Origin: Suilimivivens aceti
GTDB lineage: Bacteria; Bacillota; Clostridia; Lachnospirales; Lachnospiraceae
Length of the DNA stretch: 64,000 nucleotides
Assembly: GCF_025567405.1 (NCBI RefSeq)
Contig: NZ_JAOQKJ010000006.1
Coordinates: 181,951-245,950, forward strand
Direction: 5' to 3'
Each line of letters begins with the position of its first letter. Positions within the stretch are counted from its first letter, which is position 1. The notes under the pieces were generated by a model, which saw only the letters and a list, made by a program, of their open reading frames with translations, ran no database searches and had not been told where the DNA came from. Position numbers and translations under genes: made by a program. This document shows positions 16,959-25,867 of this stretch, piece after piece.

Positions 16959-19000
16959 GACTTGTCATCTTTGGTGGGACAACAGAAGGAAGAGTGCTGG
17001 CGGAGAAGGCTGTGGCATTAAAGATACCGGTAATTGTCAGCGTATCCACAGAATACGGGGCAGAGCTTCTGAAGGAGAACGCTTTTCTTACGGTACATCA
17101 GGGCAATCTGACAGAGGAAGAAATGGAACAGCTTCTTCTTTCATGGCAGGCAGAGCTTTGTATGGATGCGACTCATCCCTATGCAGAGCTGGTGACAAAG
17201 AATGCCAGAAAGGCCTGTGAAAAGCTGGCTCTGCCCTATGTCAGGATCCTTCGAAAAGAGGAAGCCACGGATGCCGGGGAAGACAGAGTTTCTGTGAAAA
17301 GTGTGGAGGAGGCAGTTTCCTTCCTGCAGGAGACGGAAGGGAGGATTTTCATTGCTACAGGCAGTAAGGAACTGGAGAAATATACAAAGCTCCGGAACTT
17401 TAAGGAACGCTGCACGGCAAGGATCCTGCCCTCGGAGGAAGCCATTGCAAAGGCCGTTTCCCTTGGATTTTCAGGGAAACATCTGATCGCTATGCAGGGA
17501 CCTTTTTCAGAAGAACTGAATGAAGCCATGCTGAAGAGTGCGGGAAGCAGGTACTTTGTGACGAAAAGCTCCGGAAAAGAAGGAGGCTTTGCAGAAAAAT
17601 GCAGGGCGGCCAGGGCAGCCGGAGCAACCCTTATAGTGGTGGAAAGACCGGAGGCAGAATGCCCGGAAAAGAAGGAAGGGCAGAATGCAGAAAAGCAGAC
17701 CATGACGCTTCAGGAGGCCTGCCAGCTTCTGGAAAGCGTGGCTTTTAAGGCGTCGGATGGGACTGTACCAGAAACAGACAGAGAAGTATATCTTATTGGC
17801 ATGGGGCCTGGAAGAGCTTCTTTGCTGTCTGTGGAAACCCGTCAGGTGCTTGAGTCCTGTGAGGTGCTGATCGGATCCGGACGGATGCTTCAGGAGGCAC
17901 ATCAGGTGCTGGCGGAAGATAAGCCCTGCTTTATCAGTGTCCGGAAAGAGGAGATCGCAGCCTATCTTAAGGAACACAGCAGCATAAAAAGAGCAGCCGT
18001 TCTGTATTCCGGGGATGTGGGCTTTTCTTCCGGGGCAAAAGGCATGGAAGAGCTCCTTGCAGGGAGCTTCCGCGTAAGTCGTATTCCGGGTATTTCTTCT
18101 CCGGTCTATTTTCTGTCACTACTTGGACTATCGCTGGAGGAAGCAGCACTTGTAAGCTGTCATGGAAGGGAGCAGGAGCTGATTCCGATGCTTTTGGAAG
18201 GAAAGAAGGTTTGTGCTCTGCTCGGTGGCAGAAGCCAGCTTTCCGGGCTGTGCGAGAAGCTGGTTTTCTATGGACTTTCTGATGTAGGGATTACTGCAGG
18301 AGAGAGGCTTTCCTATCCAGAGGAGCGGATCAGGAGGGGGCGGCCAGAGGATTTTATCGGGAAGGAAACAGACAGTCTTACCATAGCTTTACTGGAAAGA
18401 ACAGAGAGCGGTACAGACAGAAGAAGCCTTCCGGGACTTCCGGATGATTCTTTCAGCCGGGCAAAGGTGCCTATGACCAAGGAAGAGATCCGGGTATTGT
18501 CTTTAGCCAAATTAAACCTGAAAAGGGACAGCATCGTTTATGATATCGGAAGCGGAAGCGGCTCTGTGGGAATTGAGGCAGCACTTTTTGCCACGGAAGG
18601 AAAGGTATACGCTATAGAAAAGAAGGAAGAAGCGTATGCCCTTACCGGAGAGAATGCGAGAAAGCACAGGGCATCCAATCTTTTACAGATAAGGGGAGAG
18701 GCACCGGAGGCTTTACAGGAGCTGCCGGCACCGACCCATGTTTTTATCGGAGGCAGCAGCGGCAGACTGACTGAGATCGTAGAAGCAGTGCTGCAGAAGA
18801 ATGACAGGGCAAGGATCGTGATAAATGCCATTACCCTGGAAACGCTGGAAATACTGCTGAAGCTGAAACGGGAAAATCCACGCTGCCGGAATATGGAGCT
18901 GCTCCAGGTGCAGGTTACAAGGGTAAAAGAGCTTTCCATTTATCATCTGACAGAAAGTGAAAATCCGGTATGGATCGCAGCATTTGGAGGAGAGAAATGA
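16955..19000 (+). CDS. cbiJ/cbiE/cbiT: Trifunctional CbiJ-CbiE-CbiT fusion: precorrin-6A reductase, C5-methyltransferase, C15-methyltransferase/decarboxylase
   Basis: A 681-residue fusion. Residues 1-250 are CbiJ/CobK (start LVIFGGTTEGRVLAEKA; DATHPYAELVTKNA), the NAD(P)H-dependent reductase. Residues about 275-480 are CbiE, a tetrapyrrole methylase (VYLIGMGPGRASLL). Residues about 500-681 are CbiT, a class I methyltransferase (YDIGSGSGSVGIE near 528) that methylates C15 and decarboxylates C12. The three act at neighbouring steps, so substrate hand-over is plausible. CbiE-CbiT fusion is well known (CobL); adding CbiJ in front is less common. It overlaps neighbours by 4 nt on each side. Confidence 0.92.
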   Translation: MRLVIFGGTTEGRVLAEKAVALKIPVIVSVSTEYGAELLKENAFLTVHQGNLTEEEMEQLLLSWQAELCMDATHPYAELVTKNARKACEKLALPYVRILRKEEATDAGEDRVSVKSVEEAVSFLQETEGRIFIATGSKELEKYTKLRNFKERCTARILPSEEAIAKAVSLGFSGKHLIAMQGPFSEELNEAMLKSAGSRYFVTKSSGKEGGFAEKCRAARAAGATLIVVERPEAECPEKKEGQNAEKQTMTLQEACQLLESVAFKASDGTVPETDREVYLIGMGPGRASLLSVETRQVLESCEVLIGSGRMLQEAHQVLAEDKPCFISVRKEEIAAYLKEHSSIKRAAVLYSGDVGFSSGAKGMEELLAGSFRVSRIPGISSPVYFLSLLGLSLEEAALVSCHGREQELIPMLLEGKKVCALLGGRSQLSGLCEKLVFYGLSDVGITAGERLSYPEERIRRGRPEDFIGKETDSLTIALLERTESGTDRRSLPGLPDDSFSRAKVPMTKEEIRVLSLAKLNLKRDSIVYDIGSGSGSVGIEAALFATEGKVYAIEKKEEAYALTGENARKHRASNLLQIRGEAPEALQELPAPTHVFIGGSSGRLTEIVEAVLQKNDRARIVINAITLETLEILLKLKRENPRCRNMELLQVQVTRVKELSIYHLTESENPVWIAAFGGEK

Positions 19001-21405
19001 AAAAACAGGCAAGGATTCTGCTGGCTGCGCCAAAGAGCGGAAGCGGAAAAACATTATTTACCTGTGGATTGCTGGCACTGTGCAAAAAGAAACAGATCAA
19101 AGCGGCTGCCATGAAATGCGGCCCTGACTATATTGATCCCATGTTCCACAGGAAGGTGCTTAAAGTACCTTCCGGCAATCTGGACAGTTATTTTACCGAT
19201 GAGGATACTCTGAGAGGGATCCTGACAGACAAAATGGAACAGAGTGACCTGACTGTGATCGAGGGAGTCATGGGCTTTTATGACGGACTTTCCGGGATCA
19301 GCGAAAAGGCCAGTACCTATGATGTGGCAAGGCTCACGAAGACGCCGGTGCTGCTTGTGGTGGATGGAAAGGGAGCCAGTGTTTCCCTGGCAGCACTGAT
19401 CCGTGGAATAAGGGACTACCGGGAAGACAGTCACATAGCGGGTGTGCTTTTAAACAGGGTTTCTCCTGCTTATTATGAACGGATCAAAGCAGTGATCGAG
19501 AAGGAGTGTGAGCTGCCTGTCCTTGGCTATCTGCCGGAGCTGCCGGTGCTTTCTGTGCCGTCAAGGCATCTTGGACTGCTGCAGCCTGAGGAGCTTGCCG
19601 GATTTGATACCTGGATCACAGAGGTTAGGGATACATTGGAAAGGACGGTGGACCTCGAGGGGATCCTTGCTGTGGCAGAAACAGCACCGGAATTGCAGAC
19701 AGGAGAAAGCGGATCACTGCCGGTGCTTTCCACCAAAGTCCGGATCGCACTGGCACAGGATGAAGCATTCAGCTTCTTTTATGAAGAGAACAGGAGGCTC
19801 CTTGAAAAAATGGGGGCAGAGGTCTGCCTGTTTTCTCCTATCCATGATCAGGAGCTGCCGGAGGAAACAGATGGTCTGATCCTGCCAGGAGGCTATCCGG
19901 AGCTGTATGCAGAGGCACTCTCTGAAAATCACTCCATGAGAAATCAGGTAAGAAAGGCCTGCGAAGGAAACATGCCGGTTCTTGCCGAATGCGGGGGCTT
20001 TCTTTACTTACAGAAAAACCTGACTTATGAAGGGAAAACCTTTGACATGACAGGGGTGCTTGATGGAGAAGGATTTCAGACGAAGAGCTCCGTAAGGTTT
20101 GGTTATCTGGATGCGGCAGCAGAAAAGCCGGGACTTCTTGGGGATGCAGGGGTATCGATCCGTGGACATGAATTCCATTATTTTGACTGCAGTAACAATG
20201 GGGATGGCTTTACGGCTAAAAAGCCGCTTTCAGACAGAAGCTATTCCTGTATGATATATACAGCACATATGGCAGCAGGATTCCCTCATTTTTATTATGA
20301 AAGCAATCCGGAGATGCTCTATAGCTTCCTTCGTGCCTGTGAAAGCTACCGGGCAGGGCGGCTTGCAAAGAAGCATCTGGACAGTATTGCAAAGCCCCTT
20401 GACAGTCTTGGACTTCTGGAGGATATGGTGGTGAAGCTGTGCAGGATCGGAAGATCCGAAAAGCCTTATCCACTGGAGAAAAGGGCACTTCTTGTGCTAT
20501 GTGCGGATCATGGCGTTGTAGAGGAGGGGGTGACCCAGACTGACAGCAGCGTGACCAGAGTGGTGGCAGAAAATTTCGCGAAAGGAAATTCTACGGTAAA
20601 CTATATGGCGGAGGTAGCCGGTGTGGATGTATATCCGGTAGATGCCGGCATGAAGGGGGAATACTACCGGGACAGAACCCTGAGAAGGGATGCAGTGGCA
20701 GACCGGAAGATCGCAGAGGGCACAGGAAACCTCACGAAGGAGGCCGCCATGACAGGAGAGCAGTGCAGAAGGGCACTGGAGGAAGGAAAGGCACTGGTAA
20801 AGGAGCTGAAGGAGAAGGGCTATACTATTCTTGCAGTAGGAGAAATGGGGATTGGAAATACCACGCCAACCAGTGTGCTTGCCGGGCTGTACCTGAATAA
20901 AGATGCAGGAGAGGTGACAGGAAAGGGAGCCGGTCTTTCCTGTGAAGGCTATGAGAGAAAGTGCCGGGCAGTAGAAAGGGCGCTCACAAGGATACGGGCA
21001 AAACACCATACGGATCCGCAGGAGCTGCTGGCAGAAGGAGGCGGTCTTGAGATCGCCATGATGGCTGGTGTATTTCTGGGAGCAGTGAAGGAGGAAATGC
21101 CGGTAGTGCTGGATGGTGCGATTTCCTGTGTTGCAGCGCTTGCGGCATACCGGATAGACTGCCGGGTGACGGATTATCTGCTGCCATCCCATATGTCAGG
21201 GGAAGGAACCGGAGCCATGGCGCTTTCTGCTCTTGGTCTGCAGGCTCCTGTCCGGGCCGGCATGCGGCTTGGGGAAGGAACCGGAGCGCTTACCCTGTTC
21301 CCGCTGCTTTCCATGGCCATGGAGGTCTATGAAAAGATGGGAACCTTTACCGACTATGAAATCAGAAGCTATGAACGGTTTCAGGAAGAAATACCGGAAG
21401 CCTGA
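18997..21405 (+). CDS. cbiA/cobT: CbiA-CobT fusion: cobyrinate a,c-diamide synthase and dimethylbenzimidazole phosphoribosyltransferase
   Basis: An 802-residue fusion of two non-consecutive enzymes. Residues 1-450 are CbiA: a P-loop KSGSGKT (13-19) in the amidoligase domain and a class I glutaminase domain with Cys332 in LAECGGFLYL. Residues about 455-802 are CobT: LLVLCADHGVVEEGVTQT, EMGIGNTTPTSVLAG, and RLGEGTGA with the expected catalytic Glu near the end. CobT activates the lower-ligand base. Start at 18997 follows GGAGGAG and overlaps the upstream stop (ATGA). No frameshift or stop separates the halves, so the fusion is real. Confidence 0.92.
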   Translation: MKKQARILLAAPKSGSGKTLFTCGLLALCKKKQIKAAAMKCGPDYIDPMFHRKVLKVPSGNLDSYFTDEDTLRGILTDKMEQSDLTVIEGVMGFYDGLSGISEKASTYDVARLTKTPVLLVVDGKGASVSLAALIRGIRDYREDSHIAGVLLNRVSPAYYERIKAVIEKECELPVLGYLPELPVLSVPSRHLGLLQPEELAGFDTWITEVRDTLERTVDLEGILAVAETAPELQTGESGSLPVLSTKVRIALAQDEAFSFFYEENRRLLEKMGAEVCLFSPIHDQELPEETDGLILPGGYPELYAEALSENHSMRNQVRKACEGNMPVLAECGGFLYLQKNLTYEGKTFDMTGVLDGEGFQTKSSVRFGYLDAAAEKPGLLGDAGVSIRGHEFHYFDCSNNGDGFTAKKPLSDRSYSCMIYTAHMAAGFPHFYYESNPEMLYSFLRACESYRAGRLAKKHLDSIAKPLDSLGLLEDMVVKLCRIGRSEKPYPLEKRALLVLCADHGVVEEGVTQTDSSVTRVVAENFAKGNSTVNYMAEVAGVDVYPVDAGMKGEYYRDRTLRRDAVADRKIAEGTGNLTKEAAMTGEQCRRALEEGKALVKELKEKGYTILAVGEMGIGNTTPTSVLAGLYLNKDAGEVTGKGAGLSCEGYERKCRAVERALTRIRAKHHTDPQELLAEGGGLEIAMMAGVFLGAVKEEMPVVLDGAISCVAALAAYRIDCRVTDYLLPSHMSGEGTGAMALSALGLQAPVRAGMRLGEGTGALTLFPLLSMAMEVYEKMGTFTDYEIRSYERFQEEIPEA

Positions 21406-21438
21406 TGTGGGCTTAAATGAGGCAGTGAGGAGAGAAAG

Positions 21439-21987
21439 ATGCTCAGACTGGTGACAGGCGGAAGTTGCAGCGGCAAAAGTGCTTTTGCAGAAAAGCTGGC
21501 AATAGAGGAAAAGAAAAAGCACCCGGCAGGCACTCTTTATTATGTGGCTACCATGGTACCCTATGATGAGGAATGCCAGGAACGGATCAGAAGACACCGC
21601 AGGATGCGGAAGGACAAGGACTTTGTGACAAGGGAATGCCATACGGATCTTTCCAGTCTGACAGCAGAGAAGGAGGATGTATTCCTGATCGAGTGTCTCT
21701 CAAATCTTCTGGCTAATGAGATGTATGAAAAGACAGGACGGCTGCAGGAAAAGAGCAGTGCACCTTCCTGTGTGGAAGAGGTGATCGCAGCACCGGTACG
21801 AAGGCTTGCCGGGCAATGTGCAGCTGTGATCGTGGTGACGAATGAGGTCTTTTCAGAGGGAATTGCATTTCCGCAGGAAACGGCGCTGTATCTGCAGCTC
21901 CTTGGAAAAAGCAACTGTCTGCTTGCCAGGGCGGCAGACAGTGTGACAGAGGTGATCTGTGGGATCCCTGTGGAACGGAAGAAATAA
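21439..21987 (+). CDS. cobU: Adenosylcobinamide kinase / guanylyltransferase
   Basis: A 182-residue bifunctional enzyme that phosphorylates adenosylcobinamide and then transfers GMP to it. P-loop GGSCSGKSAFAE near the N-terminus, the catalytic-His region RIRRHRRMR, IECLSNLLANEM, and the late VTNEVFSEGIAF that matches the CobU TNEVG region (Gly replaced by Phe). GAGGAGAG precedes the ATG. Full length, unlike the related short gene at 22832. Confidence 0.92.
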   Translation: MLRLVTGGSCSGKSAFAEKLAIEEKKKHPAGTLYYVATMVPYDEECQERIRRHRRMRKDKDFVTRECHTDLSSLTAEKEDVFLIECLSNLLANEMYEKTGRLQEKSSAPSCVEEVIAAPVRRLAGQCAAVIVVTNEVFSEGIAFPQETALYLQLLGKSNCLLARAADSVTEVICGIPVERKK

Positions 21988-22041
21988 AAGGAAAACGGGA
22001 TGAACCGGAAAACGGATAGACAGAAAACAGGAGGAAACATT

Positions 22042-22809
22042 TTGAAAGCACTTATTATGGCATTTTCCACATATTCCAGGATTCCCATGCCGAATGTGGA
22101 GTTTTCAGAAAAGAACCAGCGGGCAAGCCTCTGCTTTTTTCCGCTGATCGGTATTGTAATTGGACTTTGCCAGTGGCTGCTTATGCATTTCTTTTCCTTT
22201 CTGCCGGTGATCCTGCCACATACCGATCTGACCTTTCCCCTGATCCGGGCAGGCTTTATGTGTGCTCTGCCGGTTTTGGTCACAGGAGGGATCCATATGG
22301 ACGGCTTCCTGGATACCGTGGATGCCAAAAGCTCTTTCAAAAGCAGGCAGGAGAGGCTGAAAATCCTGAAGGATCCTCATACAGGTGCCTTTGCTGTGAT
22401 CTACAGCTCCCTGTATTTTATTATTTCCACGCTGCTGTACTTAAATATGACTGAGGCATCAGTTCTGCTGCTTCCTATGATCTATGGCATGGAGAGAGCC
22501 TTAAGTGCTCTGTCCCTTCTGATCTTCAGGAAAGCAAGGGAAGATGGCATGGCGGCTTCCTTTGCCGGCAGTGCAGGCGGTTACGTAAAATGGGTGCTGC
22601 TGGCAGAAGCAGTGCTGCTTGCGGTGCTGATGGTAGCTTACAGACCCCTTGCCGGCATATTTTGTGTTTTGACAGCGGCAGCCTGCTTCGTATATTACCG
22701 GGTGTCCTCTTATAAATGGTTCGGCGGGGTGACCGGGGATCTGGCGGGACACTTTCTGCAGCTCTGTGAGATCTGCATGCTGTTTATGGCAGTGTTATTT
22801 GGAATGTAA
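22042..22809 (+). CDS. cobS: Adenosylcobinamide-GDP ribazoletransferase (cobalamin synthase)
   Basis: A 255-residue integral membrane enzyme that joins adenosylcobinamide-GDP to alpha-ribazole. Family marks: N-terminal MAFSTYSRIPMP, HMDGFLDTVDA with the metal-binding Asp residues, and a GGVTGDLAGHFLQ segment late in the protein. The TTG at 22042 is preferred because a perfect AGGAGG lies 7 nt upstream and it gives the usual CobS N-terminus. An in-frame ATG at 22000 (with AAGGA) would add 14 polar residues and cannot be excluded. The membrane location fits the neighbouring membrane enzyme CbiB. Confidence 0.9.
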   Translation: MKALIMAFSTYSRIPMPNVEFSEKNQRASLCFFPLIGIVIGLCQWLLMHFFSFLPVILPHTDLTFPLIRAGFMCALPVLVTGGIHMDGFLDTVDAKSSFKSRQERLKILKDPHTGAFAVIYSSLYFIISTLLYLNMTEASVLLLPMIYGMERALSALSLLIFRKAREDGMAASFAGSAGGYVKWVLLAEAVLLAVLMVAYRPLAGIFCVLTAAACFVYYRVSSYKWFGGVTGDLAGHFLQLCEICMLFMAVLFGM

Positions 22810-22831
22810 AAGACAGACAGGAGAAAAGCTG

Positions 22832-23158
22832 ATGATATTTATTGTAGGTGGTGCCTTTCAGGGTAAGGGAGCCTTTGCAGAAACACATTTCAAGGGAAAG
22901 AAGATCGTGGTTCATTACGAGGAAACCATAAGGGAAGAACTGCTTTCCGGGAAGGATCCGCTGGCAGAGACAGAAGAATTTCTTAGAGAAAACAGGGATG
23001 CGGTGATCATCAGTGCAGAGGTAGGGTATGGACTGGTTCCCATAGATGCCTTTGAACGGAAATACCGGGAAGCTGTTGGCAGGGTAAACTGCTACCTGGC
23101 AGGAGAGGCAGAGCAGTTTTACCGTGTGGTCTGCGGTGAAGGAGAGAGACTGAAATGA
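22832..23158 (+). CDS. Short CobU-like protein with altered P-loop
   Basis: A 108-residue protein resembling the two ends of CobU with the middle removed. The start IFIVGGAFQGKGAFAE matches the CobU P-loop, but the usual Ser/Thr after the Lys is Gly. The second half (SAEVGYGLVPIDAFERKYREAVGRVNCYLA...FYRVVCG) matches the CobU C-terminus closely. The kinase His region and about 70 central residues are absent. A full cobU lies 0.85 kb upstream, so this is a paralogue, perhaps a binding or regulatory subunit. AGGAG precedes the ATG and its stop overlaps cobC by 4 nt, so it is translated as part of the operon. Confidence 0.8.
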   Translation: MIFIVGGAFQGKGAFAETHFKGKKIVVHYEETIREELLSGKDPLAETEEFLRENRDAVIISAEVGYGLVPIDAFERKYREAVGRVNCYLAGEAEQFYRVVCGEGERLK

Positions 23159-23754
23159 GGGTATATCTGATCCGGCATGGTGTCACGAAGGGAAATCTGG
23201 AACACCGTTATGTGGGAAGTACAGAGGAAGTGCTCCTCCCGGAGGCGGATGAGCCACTGCTTTCCCTTAAGAAACGACTGGAAAAGGACGGATGCCGAAA
23301 ACCGCATCTGCTGGTCAGTCCCATGCTCCGGTGCTGGCAGAGTGCAGAGATTCTGTTTCCTGGAGAAAAGCAGACTGTAGTAGAGGATTTCAGAGAATGT
23401 GACTTTGGCACCTTTGAATATAAGAATTATGAGGAGCTGAACGGAAAAGCGGATTACCAGCGATTTCTTGATTCCATGGGAGAAGCACCGTTCCCAGGAG
23501 GGGAAAGTAAAAAGGAATTTTCGAAAAGATGCAGCAGTGCGTTTGAAGGAGAGCTCCGGAAGCTTATGTCTGAGGAGGCAGAAGCGGTCTTTGTGGTGCA
23601 TGGGGGAACGATCATGGCGGTTCTTGACAGATTTTCAGAACCACACAGGGATTATTATGACTGGCAGATCGGGAATGCAGAAGGCTTCCGGGCAGAGGTG
23701 ACGGAAGAAGTGGGATCCGGAAGGATCAGGCTGAAGGAGATCAGAAGAATATGA
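23155..23754 (+). CDS. cobC: Histidine phosphatase, alpha-ribazole phosphatase type
   Basis: A 199-residue phosphoglycerate-mutase-like phosphatase. The RHG motif (VYLIRHGVTKGN) carries the phosphorylated His, and VVHGGTIMAVL supplies the second His. FRECDFGTFEYKNYEEL is the middle acidic region. In this operon the likely substrate is alpha-ribazole-5'-phosphate or adenosylcobalamin-5'-phosphate. Specificity within the family is inferred from context. It overlaps both neighbours by 4 nt. Confidence 0.87.
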   Translation: MRVYLIRHGVTKGNLEHRYVGSTEEVLLPEADEPLLSLKKRLEKDGCRKPHLLVSPMLRCWQSAEILFPGEKQTVVEDFRECDFGTFEYKNYEELNGKADYQRFLDSMGEAPFPGGESKKEFSKRCSSAFEGELRKLMSEEAEAVFVVHGGTIMAVLDRFSEPHRDYYDWQIGNAEGFRAEVTEEVGSGRIRLKEIRRI

Positions 23755-24773
23755 CAGTATGGCAGCATATAATGGCAGAGAGAATGATGATCCTGACAGC
23801 AGGACTTTTGCTGGATGCACTGTTTGGAGATCCGGTCTGGCTGTACCATCCGGTGCGGATGATCGGGAAGCTGATCACCGGGCTTGAATGGCTCCTTGAC
23901 AGACTGTTTCGTATATCCGGAGAAAGGGAAGCAGATCAGAAAAGGAAGCTGTTTGCCGGAGGACTGCTTGTGCTTGGTACGGTAGTTTTTTCTGTAGCGG
24001 TTCCGGCAGGGATCCTGTATCTTGCAGACCATATCCATCATGGACTGTATCTGCTTCTTTCCTGCTTTTTCTGCTATCAGCTTCTGGCAATGAGATCCCT
24101 GAAGGCAGAAAGCATGAAGGTATACACGGCGCTTTTACAGGAAGGACTTGCTGCGGGCAGAAAAGCAGTTTCCATGATCGTAGGGAGAGATACAGAGGCT
24201 CTTACAGAAGAGGGGGTCATAAAGGCCACAGTGGAAACCATAGCAGAGAATACGTCAGATGGTGTGATCGCGCCTCTTCTTTATATGACATTGCTTGGCG
24301 TTCCCGGCGGATTCTTTTATAAAGCAGTCAATACTATGGATTCCATGGTGGGATATAAAAATGACAGATATTTATATTTCGGGAGAGCAGCAGCAAGACT
24401 GGATGATCTTCTGAATTATATTCCGGCGAGACTGGCAGCCCTGTTCATGATAGCCGCTGCTTTTCTGCTCCGTATGGATGCAAAGGGAGCAGTACATGTC
24501 TGGAAGCGTGACAGGCGGAAGCATAAAAGTCCAAACTCAGCCCAGACAGAAAGCGTCTGTGCAGGTGCCCTGCAGGTACAGCTTGCAGGAAATGCCTATT
24601 ACTTTGGAAGGCTGTATGAAAAGCCTTTTATCGGAGATCCCATCCGGAGGATCGAACGGGAGGATATCAGACGGGCGGGGAAGCTGCTTGTTATGACAAC
24701 AGTGCTTTTTTATCTCTGCTGCATGGCCTGTCTGTTTCTCTACATGGCTTTACATGGAAAGGTGATCCTGTGA
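23751..24773 (+). CDS. cbiB: Adenosylcobinamide-phosphate synthase
   Basis: A 340-residue polytopic membrane enzyme that attaches aminopropanol phosphate to adenosylcobyric acid. The family marks LLDALFGDPVWLYHPVRMIG, ETIAENTSDGVIAPLLY and VNTMDSMVGYKNDRY are all present. Start is ATG at 23751 inside the cobC stop overlap (ATGA). It uses (R)-1-amino-2-propanol phosphate made by the next gene's product. Confidence 0.93.
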   Translation: MTVWQHIMAERMMILTAGLLLDALFGDPVWLYHPVRMIGKLITGLEWLLDRLFRISGEREADQKRKLFAGGLLVLGTVVFSVAVPAGILYLADHIHHGLYLLLSCFFCYQLLAMRSLKAESMKVYTALLQEGLAAGRKAVSMIVGRDTEALTEEGVIKATVETIAENTSDGVIAPLLYMTLLGVPGGFFYKAVNTMDSMVGYKNDRYLYFGRAAARLDDLLNYIPARLAALFMIAAAFLLRMDAKGAVHVWKRDRRKHKSPNSAQTESVCAGALQVQLAGNAYYFGRLYEKPFIGDPIRRIEREDIRRAGKLLVMTTVLFYLCCMACLFLYMALHGKVIL

Positions 24774-25867
24774 ATGTGGAAGAGCAAAGGAAGAAAATGG
24801 ATATGAAGGATTATGTACATGGCGGTGACCGCTATGGCAGAGAAATAGAGCTGGATTACTCGATCAATATTAACCCCCTTGGCATGCCAGAGGAAAGCCG
24901 GCAGGCAGCCATAAAAGCAATCCTTCTTTCAGACTGTTACCCGGATCCATATTGCCGGGAGCTGATCCAGGGGATCAGGGACTTTGAAGGAACCACGGAT
25001 CAGACGGAGGTCCTTACAGGAAACGGGGCAGCAGAACTGATCTATGCGCTGTGCAGGGCAGTTCCGGCAGGAAGGGCGCTTCTGACGGCGCCCTCCTTTC
25101 AGGAATATGAAAATGCCCTTGAGGCAGCAGATCATTCCTGTGAGCTTCTGTATCTGAAGGAAGAGAATGATTTTATCCTGCCCCTTCAGGAACTGCTTTT
25201 AAAGATTACGGAGGAGACAAGCCTTGTTTTTCTCTGCAATCCCGGTAATCCTACAGGCACTGTTACGGGAAAGGCTGAGCTTGTGAGACTGGCAGAGAGA
25301 TGTGAAGAAACAAAAACCTTTCTTTGCGTGGATGAGTGCTTTCTTCCTTTTCTGCCCGGGGAACCGGCGCTTAGCATGAAGGGAGAAACAGTCCGTTTTC
25401 CTCATCTGGCCGTATTAAGAGCCTTTACCAAGGTGTATGGGATGCCGGGGCTGCGGCTTGGCTATCTTATGACGGGGAACAGAGAGCTGGCAGGACGGCT
25501 GAAGGAAAAGCTGCCGCCATGGAATGTATCGCTGCCGGCGCAGCTGGCGGGAGCTGCAGCACTGAAAGCAGAAGGATATCTGGAAAAGACAAGGGAGCTG
25601 ATCCGGGGAGAAAAGGAAAAGCTGGTGTCTTTGCTGTTAGAAACCGTAGCTGACAGGGTATATCCTGGCAGTGCCAATTTTCTCCTTTTCCATGGAAGGG
25701 AAGGGCTTAAGGAAGCACTCCTTGACAGGAAGATCATGATCAGGGACTGCAGTAATTTTAAGGGACTTTCCAGGGGATATTACCGGATCTGTATAAGGAC
25801 ACAGGAAGAGAATGAGAGGCTGAAAGAGATATTGTATTCTCTTGCAGGAAAGGAAGCAGGGAAATGA
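24770..25867 (+). CDS. cobD: L-threonine-O-3-phosphate decarboxylase
   Basis: A 365-residue PLP enzyme of aminotransferase class I/II that makes aminopropanol phosphate from threonine phosphate. YVHGGD near the start, YSININPLGMPE, LCNPGNPTGTV and the PLP-Lys region AFTKVYGMPGLRLGY are typical of CobD. I give the GTG at 24770 because it overlaps the cbiB stop in the GTGA style used through this operon and has AAGGTG upstream; in-frame ATGs at 24797 and 24803 (after AAGGAAG) are possible. Confidence 0.9.
   Translation: MNVEEQRKKMDMKDYVHGGDRYGREIELDYSININPLGMPEESRQAAIKAILLSDCYPDPYCRELIQGIRDFEGTTDQTEVLTGNGAAELIYALCRAVPAGRALLTAPSFQEYENALEAADHSCELLYLKEENDFILPLQELLLKITEETSLVFLCNPGNPTGTVTGKAELVRLAERCEETKTFLCVDECFLPFLPGEPALSMKGETVRFPHLAVLRAFTKVYGMPGLRLGYLMTGNRELAGRLKEKLPPWNVSLPAQLAGAAALKAEGYLEKTRELIRGEKEKLVSLLLETVADRVYPGSANFLLFHGREGLKEALLDRKIMIRDCSNFKGLSRGYYRICIRTQEENERLKEILYSLAGKEAGK

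Noticed and set aside
20497..21192. Minus-strand open frame of 231 codons opposite the CobT part of cbiA-cobT
   Set aside because: It mirrors a well-supported gene, has no ribosome site and a translated composition (Cys/His/Leu rich) typical of antisense shadows.
21561..22340. Minus-strand open frame of 259 codons across cobU and cobS
   Set aside because: It crosses two solid + strand genes; Ser/Phe/Arg-rich translation and no domain pattern.
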